Under the pieces are notes generated by a model that worked only from the letters and a program-made list of their open reading frames with translations, was not told the origin of the DNA and made no database searches. Positions 24,243 to 33,098 of a DNA stretch of 64,000 nt are shown here, piece by piece. The position numbers were made by a program, and so were the translations under genes. The stretch covers positions 1-64,000 of the forward strand of contig JBLINY010000010.1 in the NCBI GenBank assembly GCA_047638695.1, in the 5' to 3' direction. This DNA comes from JAHECQ01 sp047638695. GTDB taxonomy: Bacteria; Actinomycetota; Acidimicrobiia; Acidimicrobiales; SZUA-35. Each line of letters starts with the position of its first letter. Position 1 is the stretch's first letter.

Positions 24243-25673
24243 TCAGCTTGCCAGCATGTCGTAGCGATGCGCCCAGGGCTGAGCCGCCTCGATCTGAGCC
24301 GACAGCCGAAGAAGCACGTCTTCCCGGCCCGGCGCACCCACCAGCTGCACACCAACCGGCAAACCATCGGCTGTCCAGTGCAGCGGTAACGAGACCGCCG
24401 GCTGGCCGGTCACATTGAACTGAGCGGTGAACGGCATGGCCACCCCAAGCCGATCACGGCGCTGACGATCGTCCCCATCGATGAGGAACCGATTCGGCGG
24501 CGGCGGGGTGGCCAGCGTCGGGGTCACCAGCACATCGAAGTCATCCCACCAGCCCACGACGTCCTGGGTGAAGAAATGCAGGCGACTCAGCGACGACGCA
24601 TAGTCGGGAGCCGTCACTTTCAAACCACGCTGGTAGTTCTGCCACGTTCCATCCTCGACGTCGTCGGCCGACCAGGGACGATTGAGTTCGCTGCTGAGCT
24701 CCTCCAACACCGTCGCTCCGCTTACCCGGATCACGCGGATGTAATCGAAGAGGTAATCGAGCCGATCGAGCACCTCTGGGTGCGCATCGGTGTCGACGGC
24801 ATGCCCAAGCGAGTCAAGCAGAGCGGTCGTCTTCTCCACGGCGGCCAAACATTCCGCGTGGGTTTCGGCGTACGGCACCGACGCCAACACACCAACACGT
24901 AGTCGGCCGGGATCGGCGCCGACGTGACTCATGTACGTTCCATCGATCGGGGCAGCCGTGAAGTCGTCGCCGGGCTCGGCGCCGACAAGAACATCCAGCA
25001 TCAGCGCCGCATCACGGACAGTTCGAGTCACCGCCCCCTCGACTACTCCCCCACCCCAGGGCGTGGGAAACGGAGCGTTCGAGACACGGCCGCGACCAGC
25101 CTTGAAGCCGACGATTCCACAAGCGCTCGCCGGCATGCGGATCGATCCGCCGCCATCGGTGGCGTGGGCTGCCGGAACAACCCCCATCGCTACCGCGGCG
25201 GCCGAACCGCCACTCGACCCCATAGGGGTGTGGGCTGTGTTCCAGGGGTTGAGCGTGAGGCCGAACGCTGCAGTTTCGGCTGAGGCCGGGCAGTTTCCCG
25301 AGCCGAACTCGGGGCTATGGCTGCGCCCGAGGCTGACCGAGCCCGCCGCGCGCAAGCGGCGTCCGACGGCTCCGGTGATTGTGTGGCGGCGGCCGAGGTC
25401 TCGCAACACCCGATTGCCGTTGGGGGCCGGTTCGCCCGCGACGGGACCACCGAGATCTTTCATGAAGATGGGAACACCGGCCAACGGACCGTCGGCAGGC
25501 AGGTCGACGGCCCGCGCACGGGCATCGTCGAAGGTATCGGCCACCATGATGTTGAGCTTCTCTTGAACCTTCTCAGCTCTGGCAATGGCATTGTCAACCA
25601 CCTCACTGGGGTGCCTTTGTCCGGTGCGGACCTGTTCAGCCAGATCTGTCGCGTCGATGAAGGAGTCGGTCAT
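24243..25673 (-). CDS. Amidase (amidase-signature family)
   Basis: Amidase-signature hydrolase of 476 residues that cleaves a carboxamide through a Ser-cisSer-Lys triad. The Lys is K72 in PIFMKDLGG. The glycine/serine stretch MGSSGGSAAAVA and the nucleophile loop TDGGGSIRMPASACG follow. The C-terminal NVTGQPAVSLPLHW and GLPVGVQLVG segments are typical. It resembles the broad group that includes 6-aminohexanoate cyclic-dimer hydrolase and indoleacetamide hydrolases more than GatA, since no GatB or GatC is present. It lies next to an MFS gene and an EGS-repeat gene on the same strand. Confidence 0.87.
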   Translation of the reverse strand: MTDSFIDATDLAEQVRTGQRHPSEVVDNAIARAEKVQEKLNIMVADTFDDARARAVDLPADGPLAGVPIFMKDLGGPVAGEPAPNGNRVLRDLGRRHTITGAVGRRLRAAGSVSLGRSHSPEFGSGNCPASAETAAFGLTLNPWNTAHTPMGSSGGSAAAVAMGVVPAAHATDGGGSIRMPASACGIVGFKAGRGRVSNAPFPTPWGGGVVEGAVTRTVRDAALMLDVLVGAEPGDDFTAAPIDGTYMSHVGADPGRLRVGVLASVPYAETHAECLAAVEKTTALLDSLGHAVDTDAHPEVLDRLDYLFDYIRVIRVSGATVLEELSSELNRPWSADDVEDGTWQNYQRGLKVTAPDYASSLSRLHFFTQDVVGWWDDFDVLVTPTLATPPPPNRFLIDGDDRQRRDRLGVAMPFTAQFNVTGQPAVSLPLHWTADGLPVGVQLVGAPGREDVLLRLSAQIEAAQPWAHRYDMLAS

Positions 25674-25682
25674 CCCTCTGGT

Positions 25683-26915
25683 TTAGCGCAGCCGAGGAAG
25701 GCGGAACGAGAGGAAACTGGCAGCAACCAGCGTGAGCGCGGCCCCAAGGAAGGCGACGCTGTAACTACCGGTGACGTCGTGGATACGACCCGGCACATAA
25801 GAACCGACGGCTGAACCAATCTGGTGCGAGAACAAGATGAGGCCGAAGACAAATCCGAGCGCTCGGCCTCCGAAGTAGCGGGACACCAGGGTCTGAGTGG
25901 GTGCGACGGTCGCAAAGTCGACCAGACCGAACAAAACACCGAACTGGATGAGCCAGAAGCCCTGGTTGAGCATCAGGACGAGGACGAGCGACACCGCCCG
26001 AAGGGCGTAAAGCCAACCGAGCAGATGGCGCGGGTCGTATTTGTCGACCAGAAGGCCCGATCCGGCGGTCCCGATGATGTTGAAAAGTGCCAGGACTCCA
26101 ACCGCGACCGAAGTGATGCCGTCGCCGTTGCCATGGTCGTGGGAGAACGGAATGAGGTGGGTATCGATCATACCGGTGGTGGTGACGCCGCAAAAGAAGA
26201 ACGGAATGCCCAGGTACCAGAATTCGACCCGTTTGAGCAGCGCCAGGTTGCCCTCGGTCCGTTCTTCGCCGACCTCGGGGTCGGGTCCGCCGAGCGGTTC
26301 GAGACCAACATCTTCCGGCCGGTTCTTCAGAAGCAGCACCATGAGCGGCGCCAAGAAGAGTCCGAGGAAGACGGCGAACCCGACCATGGTCGGCTGCCAG
26401 CCCCACCTGGTGATGGCGAACAACGACAAAGGAGCAAGGGTGAGCTGGCCCGCGCCGAAGCCAGCCTCGAGGATTCCGAAAGCCAGCCCGCGCCTGGCCA
26501 CGAACCACCGGGTGATGAGAACTGACGCCACGACGCTGGCCGAGATGCCAAATCCAATTGACGACACGAGCCCGTAGGCGATGGTGAGCCCCAGCCCCGT
26601 TGTGCTGTTGGCCACCAGCAGAAGCCCGATAGCGATAACGACCATCCCGGCGGCGAACAATCGGGGCAGGTTCACTCGGTCGGTGATCAACCCAACAAGC
26701 GGTTGGGCTGCGCCGTAGACGAGATAGCTCACCGCCCCGATACCGGCGACGGCTCCACGTGAGAGATTGAAGTCGACTTCCCAGGGTTCCAGAAAGGCGC
26801 CGAACGCTAGCCGTACCCCCTGCGCCCCAAGGAGCCCGAGGAAGGCGACGCCGAGGATGACCCACGCGTAGTGCCTGGTGCGACCCTCGCCTGTGACCGG
26901 ACCGGCATCAAGCAT
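25683..26915 (-). CDS. MFS transporter (monocarboxylate/oxalate-formate antiporter-like)
   Basis: A 410-residue twelve-helix transporter. The start YAWVILGVAFLGLLGAQGVRLAFGAFLEPW, the DFNLSRGAVAGIGAVSYLVYGAAQPLVGLITDR stretch (motif A region) and the mid-loop KNRPEDVGLEPLG are typical of the OFA/MCT-like branch. It precedes the amidase gene by 9 bases on the same strand, so it may import the amidase substrate or export its product. That link is inferred from gene order only. Confidence 0.83.
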   Translation of the reverse strand: MLDAGPVTGEGRTRHYAWVILGVAFLGLLGAQGVRLAFGAFLEPWEVDFNLSRGAVAGIGAVSYLVYGAAQPLVGLITDRVNLPRLFAAGMVVIAIGLLLVANSTTGLGLTIAYGLVSSIGFGISASVVASVLITRWFVARRGLAFGILEAGFGAGQLTLAPLSLFAITRWGWQPTMVGFAVFLGLFLAPLMVLLLKNRPEDVGLEPLGGPDPEVGEERTEGNLALLKRVEFWYLGIPFFFCGVTTTGMIDTHLIPFSHDHGNGDGITSVAVGVLALFNIIGTAGSGLLVDKYDPRHLLGWLYALRAVSLVLVLMLNQGFWLIQFGVLFGLVDFATVAPTQTLVSRYFGGRALGFVFGLILFSHQIGSAVGSYVPGRIHDVTGSYSVAFLGAALTLVAASFLSFRLPRLR

Positions 26916-26962
26916 CCGTCAGGTCTAGCCGGGCGCCGAACAGGTGGCTATCTTTCGCCCTC

Positions 26963-27952
26963 ATGTCTTCTGCGTCGTCCGATGCCCGTCAGGTTCTGAT
27001 CCCGGCCGCTGCGATACCGCGGGTCTCCGAGCGACTAGAGGCCTCGCCTCACAACATCGAGTTGTTAGCGTGGTCGAGCGACGGCATCACGACTACCGGT
27101 GGCACAACTGTCGACGACCCGAAGCCGGAGGCCGCCTGGCTGACCATGGACCTCTTCTTCAGCGGCGAGTTCGCGACGATGGCCGACACCATCGTCGATC
27201 TCGGCTGCGTGCAATGGGTACAGGGCTTTCTCGCTGGTGTTGATGCTCCGCCCTTCCAGAACGTGATGGGAGCGGGCATTCGGTTGAGCAATTCCGACGC
27301 CCCAAACATTGGCGTGGCCGAGTACGTGATGTCTGCGTTGTTGTCACACACCCACGGGATCGCCGAACGAATCGATCTGCATCGCAGCACAACATGGAAG
27401 CAGGGGCAGTGGCCAGAACTGGGTGGTCAGACGTGGCTCATCGTTGGCTTCGGATCGATCGGGCACGAGGTGGCGAAGCGAGCTCGGCCCTTCGGTGTTG
27501 AAATTGTCGGAGCGAGACGAACCGCGGTCGTCGATCCTCTCGCCGACCGGATGGTCACCATTGACTCGCTCGCCGATGAGCTGGCCACCGCTGATGCTGT
27601 CGTCCTGGCCTGCCCACTCACCGACGAAACCCTAGGCATGGTCAATCGCGATTTTTTGGGGGCTATGCGGCCCGATTCGGTATTGGTGAATGTTGCCCGC
27701 GGTGCAGTAATCAACGACGACGACCTCATTGCCGCGTTAGACGCGGGCAACCCGGGCGCTGCCATCCTTGACGTTTTCGACCCCGAGCCGCTGCCAGAGG
27801 GTCACCCTTTCTGGAGCAACCCCGCTATAACGGTCACGTCACACATCGCCGGTGCAGGTATGGGAATCGGGCCTCGAAATGACAGCCTCTTCCTCGAGCA
27901 ACTCGATAGTTATCTTGCCGGTCGACCTCTTCGGCTCGAGGTCGACAGCTAG
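26963..27952 (+). CDS. D-2-hydroxyacid dehydrogenase (NAD-dependent)
   Basis: A 329-residue oxidoreductase of the D-isomer-specific 2-hydroxyacid dehydrogenase family. The Rossmann motif is GFGSIGHEVAKRARPFGVEI. The catalytic Arg is in LVNVARGAVINDDDLI, the Glu region is in FDPEPLPEGHPFWSNP, and the His is in VTSHIAGAG. The family reduces 2-keto acids with NADH or oxidises the matching D-hydroxyacid; the true substrate is unknown. The gene is divergent from the MFS-amidase set and stands alone. Confidence 0.85.
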   Translation: MSSASSDARQVLIPAAAIPRVSERLEASPHNIELLAWSSDGITTTGGTTVDDPKPEAAWLTMDLFFSGEFATMADTIVDLGCVQWVQGFLAGVDAPPFQNVMGAGIRLSNSDAPNIGVAEYVMSALLSHTHGIAERIDLHRSTTWKQGQWPELGGQTWLIVGFGSIGHEVAKRARPFGVEIVGARRTAVVDPLADRMVTIDSLADELATADAVVLACPLTDETLGMVNRDFLGAMRPDSVLVNVARGAVINDDDLIAALDAGNPGAAILDVFDPEPLPEGHPFWSNPAITVTSHIAGAGMGIGPRNDSLFLEQLDSYLAGRPLRLEVDS

Positions 27953-28053
27953 GTCATTCGACGGGACTACCGAAGCTCGGGTGAGACGCCGAACATTTGA
28001 TGTAGGCGGCGTGCCGATCGTCGGCCCACCGCCACACCGAACCCTCTCGGGAC

Positions 28054-29835
28054 TTAACCCTTCGTCAGGACGAACTTCGAGTCGAAGTCGGTCTCAATTT
28101 CTTGGATGTGGTCGACATAGCGGGCGAAACCGCCGTTGTAGTTGCCGTCCTGACGCCGGTTCTCCTGGCCCTCGAAGTTGTAGTAGCCGGGGGTGCATTC
28201 CTGGTTTCGCTTGGTCTTGCCTCGATGGGCAATGACTTCCTGCACCCACCAGTCTTCAGCCTCGGCGGTGACGTCGATGGTGTCGAAGTCGCCGTCCCGG
28301 GCGTGGGCGATGCAGTTGGCAATGTGGTCGCCCTGCACCTGCAGCAGATCGGTGAGATTGAACTGGAACGATGCCTGGTAGCCGCCCATCACAAACATGT
28401 TGGGGTAGCCCTGGGAGTGGATGCCCAGCAGTGTGCGGATGCCGTCCTCGTACTTGTCGTTGAGGTCGAGGCCACCCTCGCCGAGGATCTGGTTGTAGAT
28501 ACCGGTCTTCTGCACCTCGAACCCGGTGGCATAAATGAGGAGGTCAACTTCGTACTCGGTGCCTTCGAAGATCGGGCCCTTCGGGCCAATCTCGGTGATG
28601 CCCTTGCCCTTGGTGTCAACCAGTTCCACGTTGGGCAGGTTGTAGGCGGGTAGATAGTCGTTGTGGAAGCACGGCCGCTTGCACATGATCATGTACCAGG
28701 GTTTCAGCGCCTCGGCTGTCGAGGCGTCGTCGACTACCTCATCAATGCGCTTGTGGATGCGCATCATGGCATCGATGTTGGCGTTCTCCTGACGGCGAAT
28801 CTTTTCCTCGCGGGTAATGCCGCCAGTGATGGTGAGGCTGCGCTCGGCCTGGGACCGCTGCTTGTCGATGATCTTCGTCCGGCGCTTGCCCTGCCACCCA
28901 GGTTCGAGTGTTTTGGCCCACTCGGGATCGGTTTCCCAGTCATCGCGGACATCGATGGACGACGGCGTTCGTTGAAAGACGTACAACTCTTTGGCGTTGG
29001 CGCCAAGGTTCGGAATGATCTGGACAGCGCTTGCACCGGTACCAATGATGCCGACGCGAACATCCTTGAGCTTCTCGAGATCGGCGCCGGTGAACTCGTA
29101 ATCCCAACGCGAGGTGTGAAACGACTCACCCTCGAACGTTTCCATGCCATCGATCACGGCAAGGCGAGGTTTCGACAAGGTGCCGTTGGCGCAGATCACG
29201 TACTTGGCCTTCATCTGGTCGCCGCGGTCAGTGGTGATGTGCCACTTCTGCTCGTCCTCGTGCCACACCGTCGAGGTGACCGTGGTCTGGAATACGGCGA
29301 GGTCGTAGAGGTCGTACTTGCGGGCGATTGCTTGGCAGTGGGCGAAAATTTCCGGGCCGCCGGCGTAGTGCCGGGTCGGCACGTATTCCATCTCGTCCAG
29401 GAGCGGCAGATAGTCGTAGGCCACGACGTCGCAAGCAACACCGGGGTAACGGTTCCAGTACCAGGTGCCCCCGACGTCCGAGCCCTTCTCAACGATGCGA
29501 ATGCTCTCGACGCCCCGTTCACGAAGTCGGGCAGATGTCAGCAGAGCCGAGAAGCCACCACCGATGAAGAGCACCTCGACCTCGTCGACAATGGCCTCGC
29601 GTTCGATGACTTCTTCGGCATTGGGGTCGGTCTCGTAGGTCGCGAAGTCGCCTTCAAGTGCTTGATAAAGCTCGGACCCCGGCGGGCGGTACCCCAACCG
29701 CAACTCGCGCTGCTCGGCGTACTTCGCCTTGATGTCATCGTAAAACTCCTGGGGCGGCCGATCACCGCCATCGACGATTTCGAAGACGTTGATGTCTTGT
29801 GGCTTGTCCTTGGTCGGATCCAGATTCTCGGCCAT
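28054..29835 (-). CDS. Baeyer-Villiger-type flavin monooxygenase
   Basis: Class B flavoprotein of 593 residues. The FAD site FIGGGFSALLTSARLRERG and the NADPH site VGIIGTGASAVQIIP flank the fingerprint FEGESFHTSRWD, which fits F-x-G-x3-H-x3-W-(P/D) of Baeyer-Villiger enzymes. GGTWYWNRYPGVACDV is also diagnostic. Such enzymes insert oxygen next to ketones, including steroid and cyclic ketones. I chose ATG 29835, which follows GGAAGGGGAGA, over the start at 29910. A long open frame on the opposite strand is a shadow. Confidence 0.9.
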   Translation of the reverse strand: MAENLDPTKDKPQDINVFEIVDGGDRPPQEFYDDIKAKYAEQRELRLGYRPPGSELYQALEGDFATYETDPNAEEVIEREAIVDEVEVLFIGGGFSALLTSARLRERGVESIRIVEKGSDVGGTWYWNRYPGVACDVVAYDYLPLLDEMEYVPTRHYAGGPEIFAHCQAIARKYDLYDLAVFQTTVTSTVWHEDEQKWHITTDRGDQMKAKYVICANGTLSKPRLAVIDGMETFEGESFHTSRWDYEFTGADLEKLKDVRVGIIGTGASAVQIIPNLGANAKELYVFQRTPSSIDVRDDWETDPEWAKTLEPGWQGKRRTKIIDKQRSQAERSLTITGGITREEKIRRQENANIDAMMRIHKRIDEVVDDASTAEALKPWYMIMCKRPCFHNDYLPAYNLPNVELVDTKGKGITEIGPKGPIFEGTEYEVDLLIYATGFEVQKTGIYNQILGEGGLDLNDKYEDGIRTLLGIHSQGYPNMFVMGGYQASFQFNLTDLLQVQGDHIANCIAHARDGDFDTIDVTAEAEDWWVQEVIAHRGKTKRNQECTPGYYNFEGQENRRQDGNYNGGFARYVDHIQEIETDFDSKFVLTKG

Positions 29836-30033
29836 GGTTTCTCCCCTTCCGGGCCCCGTCGTTGGGTGCCTGGTAGCTACAGCGTCTCCAATCATTTCTA
29901 CCAAAGCCAATCAACGCGGAACTTTTCTGCTGCGGATGGGTTCTCGTCCGTGGAACGCAGGATGCATCAACCGCGCCGTATCCGGCCTACCGTCATCCTT
30001 CGTCACGTTTTGCCTTACTCCGAAAGGACCACC

Positions 30034-30579
30034 GTGAGCCACGAACGCCATGTTGATCGCCCCAAACTGCTTCAGGCAGTCACCGACATTCTGGAAGCGA
30101 TCGGAGAAGACCCTCAGCGAGAAGGGTTGCGCGAAACTCCCCGCCGCGTCGCTGACATGTACATCGAGATGTTCGAGGGGCTCGACATCAACCCCACTGA
30201 TCACATCGACTCGGCCATCTTCGATGAACCAAGCGCTGGCGACCTCGTCACCGTCGGCAACATCTGGTTCGACTCGATGTGTGAGCACCACCTACTGCCT
30301 TTTCGCGGCACCGCTGAGATCAGCTACGAACCGAGTAGCGGACGCGTAGTCGGCCTGTCGAAACTGGCTCGAGTGGTTGAGGTTGTCTCGCGCCGACCAC
30401 AGGTGCAGGAGCGGATGACCCAACAAATTCTGTCCGCCATTGCCGAGTCCTCGCTGAAGCCGGCGGGGGTAAAGGTGAGCATCGAGGCCGAGCACATGTG
30501 CATGTCGGTGCGCGGCGTTCGCCAGAACGGGGCCAAGACCTACACCACTGGAACCTGGGGCACGCTCCGCTCCAACTAG
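30034..30579 (+). CDS. folE: GTP cyclohydrolase I
   Basis: Enzyme of 181 residues that converts GTP to dihydroneopterin triphosphate, the first step of folate synthesis. The zinc and active-site segments are visible: DSMCEHHLLPF, VGLSKLARVVEVVSRRPQVQERMT and EAEHMCMSVRGVR, the last carrying the third zinc ligand. The start is GTG 30034, with AAAGGA eight bases upstream. The long open frame that continues upstream is antisense to the monooxygenase and is not part of the gene. No other folate gene is nearby. Confidence 0.95.
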   Translation: MSHERHVDRPKLLQAVTDILEAIGEDPQREGLRETPRRVADMYIEMFEGLDINPTDHIDSAIFDEPSAGDLVTVGNIWFDSMCEHHLLPFRGTAEISYEPSSGRVVGLSKLARVVEVVSRRPQVQERMTQQILSAIAESSLKPAGVKVSIEAEHMCMSVRGVRQNGAKTYTTGTWGTLRSN

Positions 30580-30642
30580 CTCAGCTGAGGCTTCTCAACG
30601 AGCTCGGGTTTCCCGGTGCGGCTGGGTTTCGAGCTCCGTCGT

Positions 30643-31287
30643 TCAGATTGCGATGGGCTCTTCGCCTCGTAAGAACCGGTCGGCCATCACCGCGGCCACG
30701 ATCCAGTATGAACCGCCGCCAGCGACGAGGTCGGCGGCACACAGCTCGGAAGCCGCGATGGCCTCGCCGGGCGTCCAACTGTTGGCGGGCATGCTGACCG
30801 TGTCATCGCTGAGCACCCGCAGAAAGTCGGCCGACCCCACCTCGACCAAACCGCTCACTTCGTCCGCGGGCACCGTGTACTCGTCGAGCGCCTGATCGTC
30901 GGCAAGCAGAAACAGATGCACGATTTCACGGTTGTTCCCTTCGCCCTGGTTGTCGGCCAACAGTCGGTGCCCGAGCGAGACCAGTTGATCGGGCTGGGGT
31001 GTGAGCCCAAGCTCTTCTTCGAGCTCCCGCAAACCGTCGAGCGGAGTCTCGCCTGCCTCAAGATGACCGGTGGCCGACAGGTCGAGCTTGTCAGGAAACG
31101 CAGCCTTGGTCGCCGCTCGTCGCTGCAGCACGACCGTGCCGAACGTCGGGCGAACGACAAGGCAGTGGAAGACCTGATGCCACAGACCCTCGGTGTGCAC
31201 CTGGCGGCGCGAGCGAGAGCCAACAGGCTCGACGGTTGCTGGGTTCATGACGTCGAGCATCTCGACATCAGCTAGGTCAGCAGCCAC
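30643..31287 (-). CDS. Nudix hydrolase (IPP-isomerase-like branch)
   Basis: A 214-residue Nudix protein. The box is GHLEAGETPLDGLRELEEELG, one residue shorter between the first Glu and the RE pair than the general consensus. This variant occurs in a subset resembling isopentenyl-diphosphate isomerase and YfcD. HQVFHCLVVRP and QRRAATKAAFPDKLDLSATGH upstream match that subset. It likely hydrolyses a nucleoside or prenyl diphosphate, which remains unknown. The start is GTG 31287. It converges on folE. Confidence 0.85.
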   Translation of the reverse strand: MAADLADVEMLDVMNPATVEPVGSRSRRQVHTEGLWHQVFHCLVVRPTFGTVVLQRRAATKAAFPDKLDLSATGHLEAGETPLDGLRELEEELGLTPQPDQLVSLGHRLLADNQGEGNNREIVHLFLLADDQALDEYTVPADEVSGLVEVGSADFLRVLSDDTVSMPANSWTPGEAIAASELCAADLVAGGGSYWIVAAVMADRFLRGEEPIAI

Positions 31288-31318
31288 ATAGTGAGGCTAT
31301 AGGGGCGATACTCACGCC

Positions 31319-31462
31319 AATGGACGCACTCTCACCGCACTACGCAACAAGCGCGACACCCGCGCCTACTCCGACCAGGCCGTAGACCGCGAGGTGCTCG
31401 ATCGAGTGCTCGACGCGGCGCGAATGGCTGGCTCGGCCAAGCTCAGCGACCGCTGGTCCTGA
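31319..31462 (+). pseudogene. Nitroreductase-family N-terminal remnant
   Basis: A plus-strand frame without a proper start reads LRNKRDTRAYSDQAVDREV, then VLDAARMAGSAK, then LSDRW before TGA at 31460. The segment R-x-K-R-D-T-R-A-Y and the helix AARMAGSAK match the start of FMN-dependent nitroreductases. In intact members, FMN-binding residues and about 150 more residues follow, all missing here. It is most simply the stub of a deleted gene. Confidence 0.55.
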
Positions 31463-31488
31463 TCGCGGTCTGGTCGCGGTCTGATCTC

Positions 31489-32151
31489 TCAGCGCAATAG
31501 CTGCGAGGCAGGCGCCGGACCCGACAGGCAACCGGGGGCCTGATAGTCGCCTCGCAGATGCGGGTTGTACTCCCTGGCATACCAGTTGGCCGCGAGCTCG
31601 CCCTCGGTCGTTGAGCGACCCAAAGCAACCGCCGTCTTAGGCAAGGCCCACATCGCCACGCACTCGGTCGCAGACTCGTTTCGATGGCCAGCGAGGTGGG
31701 CCATCTCGTGGGTCAGAATCATGACGCCCAGCCGGGCGCTCTCGTCGTTCGGATCGTCTCGATAGCGCAGTGCGTCCATGCACACCGGGAACTGCAGGTT
31801 GGCGGTGTCAGAGCCCCACTCGACAAAACCAGGATTAGCTTTGATGAACAGCAACTCATCCCAGACTCGCCGGCAGTTCACCTTGAGATCGTCCTGACCG
31901 GTGACTTCTCTGGCCACGGCTGTCAGCTGACGGTCGTAGTAAACCCCAAGCCCCTCCTGGGCAATTGCGGCCAACAGCAACAGTCCGACTCCCCACCGAA
32001 TGATTCGCGCCCACGGCGATGGCCGTTCGAGATAGTTCGTCAGCAGGGCGCCATCGACCGAACGACGCTCGACCGCGGGCTGACCGGTTTCGAGCTCGTC
32101 GGTATCAAAGAGCGCCTCATACATGTCGTCAGCAGAACTACCTCGGGCCAC
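31489..32151 (-). CDS. Membrane-anchored protein with HExxH zinc-protease-like motif
   Basis: A 220-residue protein. A cytoplasmic N-terminus is followed by one membrane helix (IIRWGVGLLLLAAIAQEGLGV, about residues 50-70) and an outer domain. That domain contains the zinc motif HEMAH in LGVMILTHEMAHLAGHRNESATECVAMWALP, and the Glu in ESATECVA could be the third ligand. Several cysteines (NCRRVWDE, FPVCMDALR, TECVAM, APGCLSG) could form disulfides. I do not recognise a named family. The catalytic interpretation rests on the HExxH pattern alone. Confidence 0.7.
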   Translation of the reverse strand: MARGSSADDMYEALFDTDELETGQPAVERRSVDGALLTNYLERPSPWARIIRWGVGLLLLAAIAQEGLGVYYDRQLTAVAREVTGQDDLKVNCRRVWDELLFIKANPGFVEWGSDTANLQFPVCMDALRYRDDPNDESARLGVMILTHEMAHLAGHRNESATECVAMWALPKTAVALGRSTTEGELAANWYAREYNPHLRGDYQAPGCLSGPAPASQLLR

Positions 32152-32255
32152 TCCCCTTCATCGACACCTTCGCTTCCAAGCCTGAGCGTTGACCGGGCTC
32201 CCGACCTCGGCCACACGGTCGGGATCAAGCGGGCACGGCCAAGTAGCCTGGCGTC

Positions 32256-32433
32256 ATGGCCGAGTGGCAGTGCCCGGAATGCAATCGAACGTTCGGCCGA
32301 CAAGGCCAAACTCACATGTGCGCGCCCGGCATGACAATCGACGAGTTCTTCGCGACCAGCCACGAACGCGGGCGACGTCGATGAGGTTCTGCTCGACTGG
32401 CTCACCGAAGCCTATTTCGCTGCCGAACTCTGA
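32256..32433 (+). pseudogene. DUF5655-type protein with internal deletion
   Basis: ATG 32256 opens a 42-residue frame, MAEWQCPECNRTFGRQGQTH plus MCAPGMTIDEFFATS. This is the zinc-finger-like N-terminus of DUF5655-domain proteins. Just past the frame's end, another frame reads DVDEVLLDWLTEAYFAAEL to TGA at 32431, which resembles the last residues of the same family. The roughly 100 residues expected between are gone, so this looks like an in situ deletion leaving both ends. Confidence 0.6.
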
Positions 32434-32465
32434 CGGCGAGCCGAGCTGTCACATAGGTTGAGGCA

Positions 32466-33098
32466 ATGGAGATTGCCTGGCTCGAGATTGCCGATCCGCC
32501 CGACCTGTGGCGAGAGATTGGCTACGTCGTCGACGACGATGGCCGGTGCATCATCGGCGGCGTCGAGCACCGCCTGCTTGGCCCGGACGCTGGGTCAGGG
32601 ATGACCGGATGGGTTGTCTCCGGCATTGATCCGTCGATCAAAGAGATCGACGGGATCCCAACCAAGGTGATCGATCTCTACGAGACACCTCCGACGCCCA
32701 ATCACCCGAACGGCGTGTTCCGGATTGATCACTTGGTCGTTGGCACATCGAGCACGCCCCGCACGGTCCAGGCGCTCACGGCTGTCGGCCTCTCGCAGCG
32801 CGGCGGCCGCTCCACCAACTCGGCCGGCGACAACGTTGACATGACGTTCTTCTGGGTCGGCGACACGCTGTTGGAACTGGCCGGGCCAGCAATGTCCGAC
32901 CCTGCTGGCAAGCCAGCCAGCTTCCGCGGGGTCGCCTATTCCACCGACGATCTCGACGCCACCGTCAACCTTCTCGCTCACCGCAGCACCACTCCCGTGG
33001 ACGCAGTACAGCCCGGACGCCGCATCGCCGCTCTCAACAAAGACGCTGGATCTTCGGTTCCCATGGCGTTCATGACTCCCCACATAAGGACCCAATGA
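32466..33098 (+). CDS. VOC-family protein
   Basis: A 210-residue protein with vicinal-oxygen-chelate layout. RIDHLVVGTSSTPRTVQALTAVGLSQRGG and TFFWVGDTLLELAGP mark one module, and FRGVAYSTDDLDATVNLLAHR starts another. The N-terminal 80 residues are a divergent half-module. It begins a plus-strand operon; its last four bases overlap the next start (ATGA). The metal site and substrate are uncertain. Confidence 0.8.
   Translation: MEIAWLEIADPPDLWREIGYVVDDDGRCIIGGVEHRLLGPDAGSGMTGWVVSGIDPSIKEIDGIPTKVIDLYETPPTPNHPNGVFRIDHLVVGTSSTPRTVQALTAVGLSQRGGRSTNSAGDNVDMTFFWVGDTLLELAGPAMSDPAGKPASFRGVAYSTDDLDATVNLLAHRSTTPVDAVQPGRRIAALNKDAGSSVPMAFMTPHIRTQ

Noticed and set aside
28663..30579. A 638-codon open frame ending in GTP cyclohydrolase
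   Set aside because: Its first 457 codons are antisense to the Baeyer-Villiger monooxygenase and show no motif; only the part from GTG 30034 is real.
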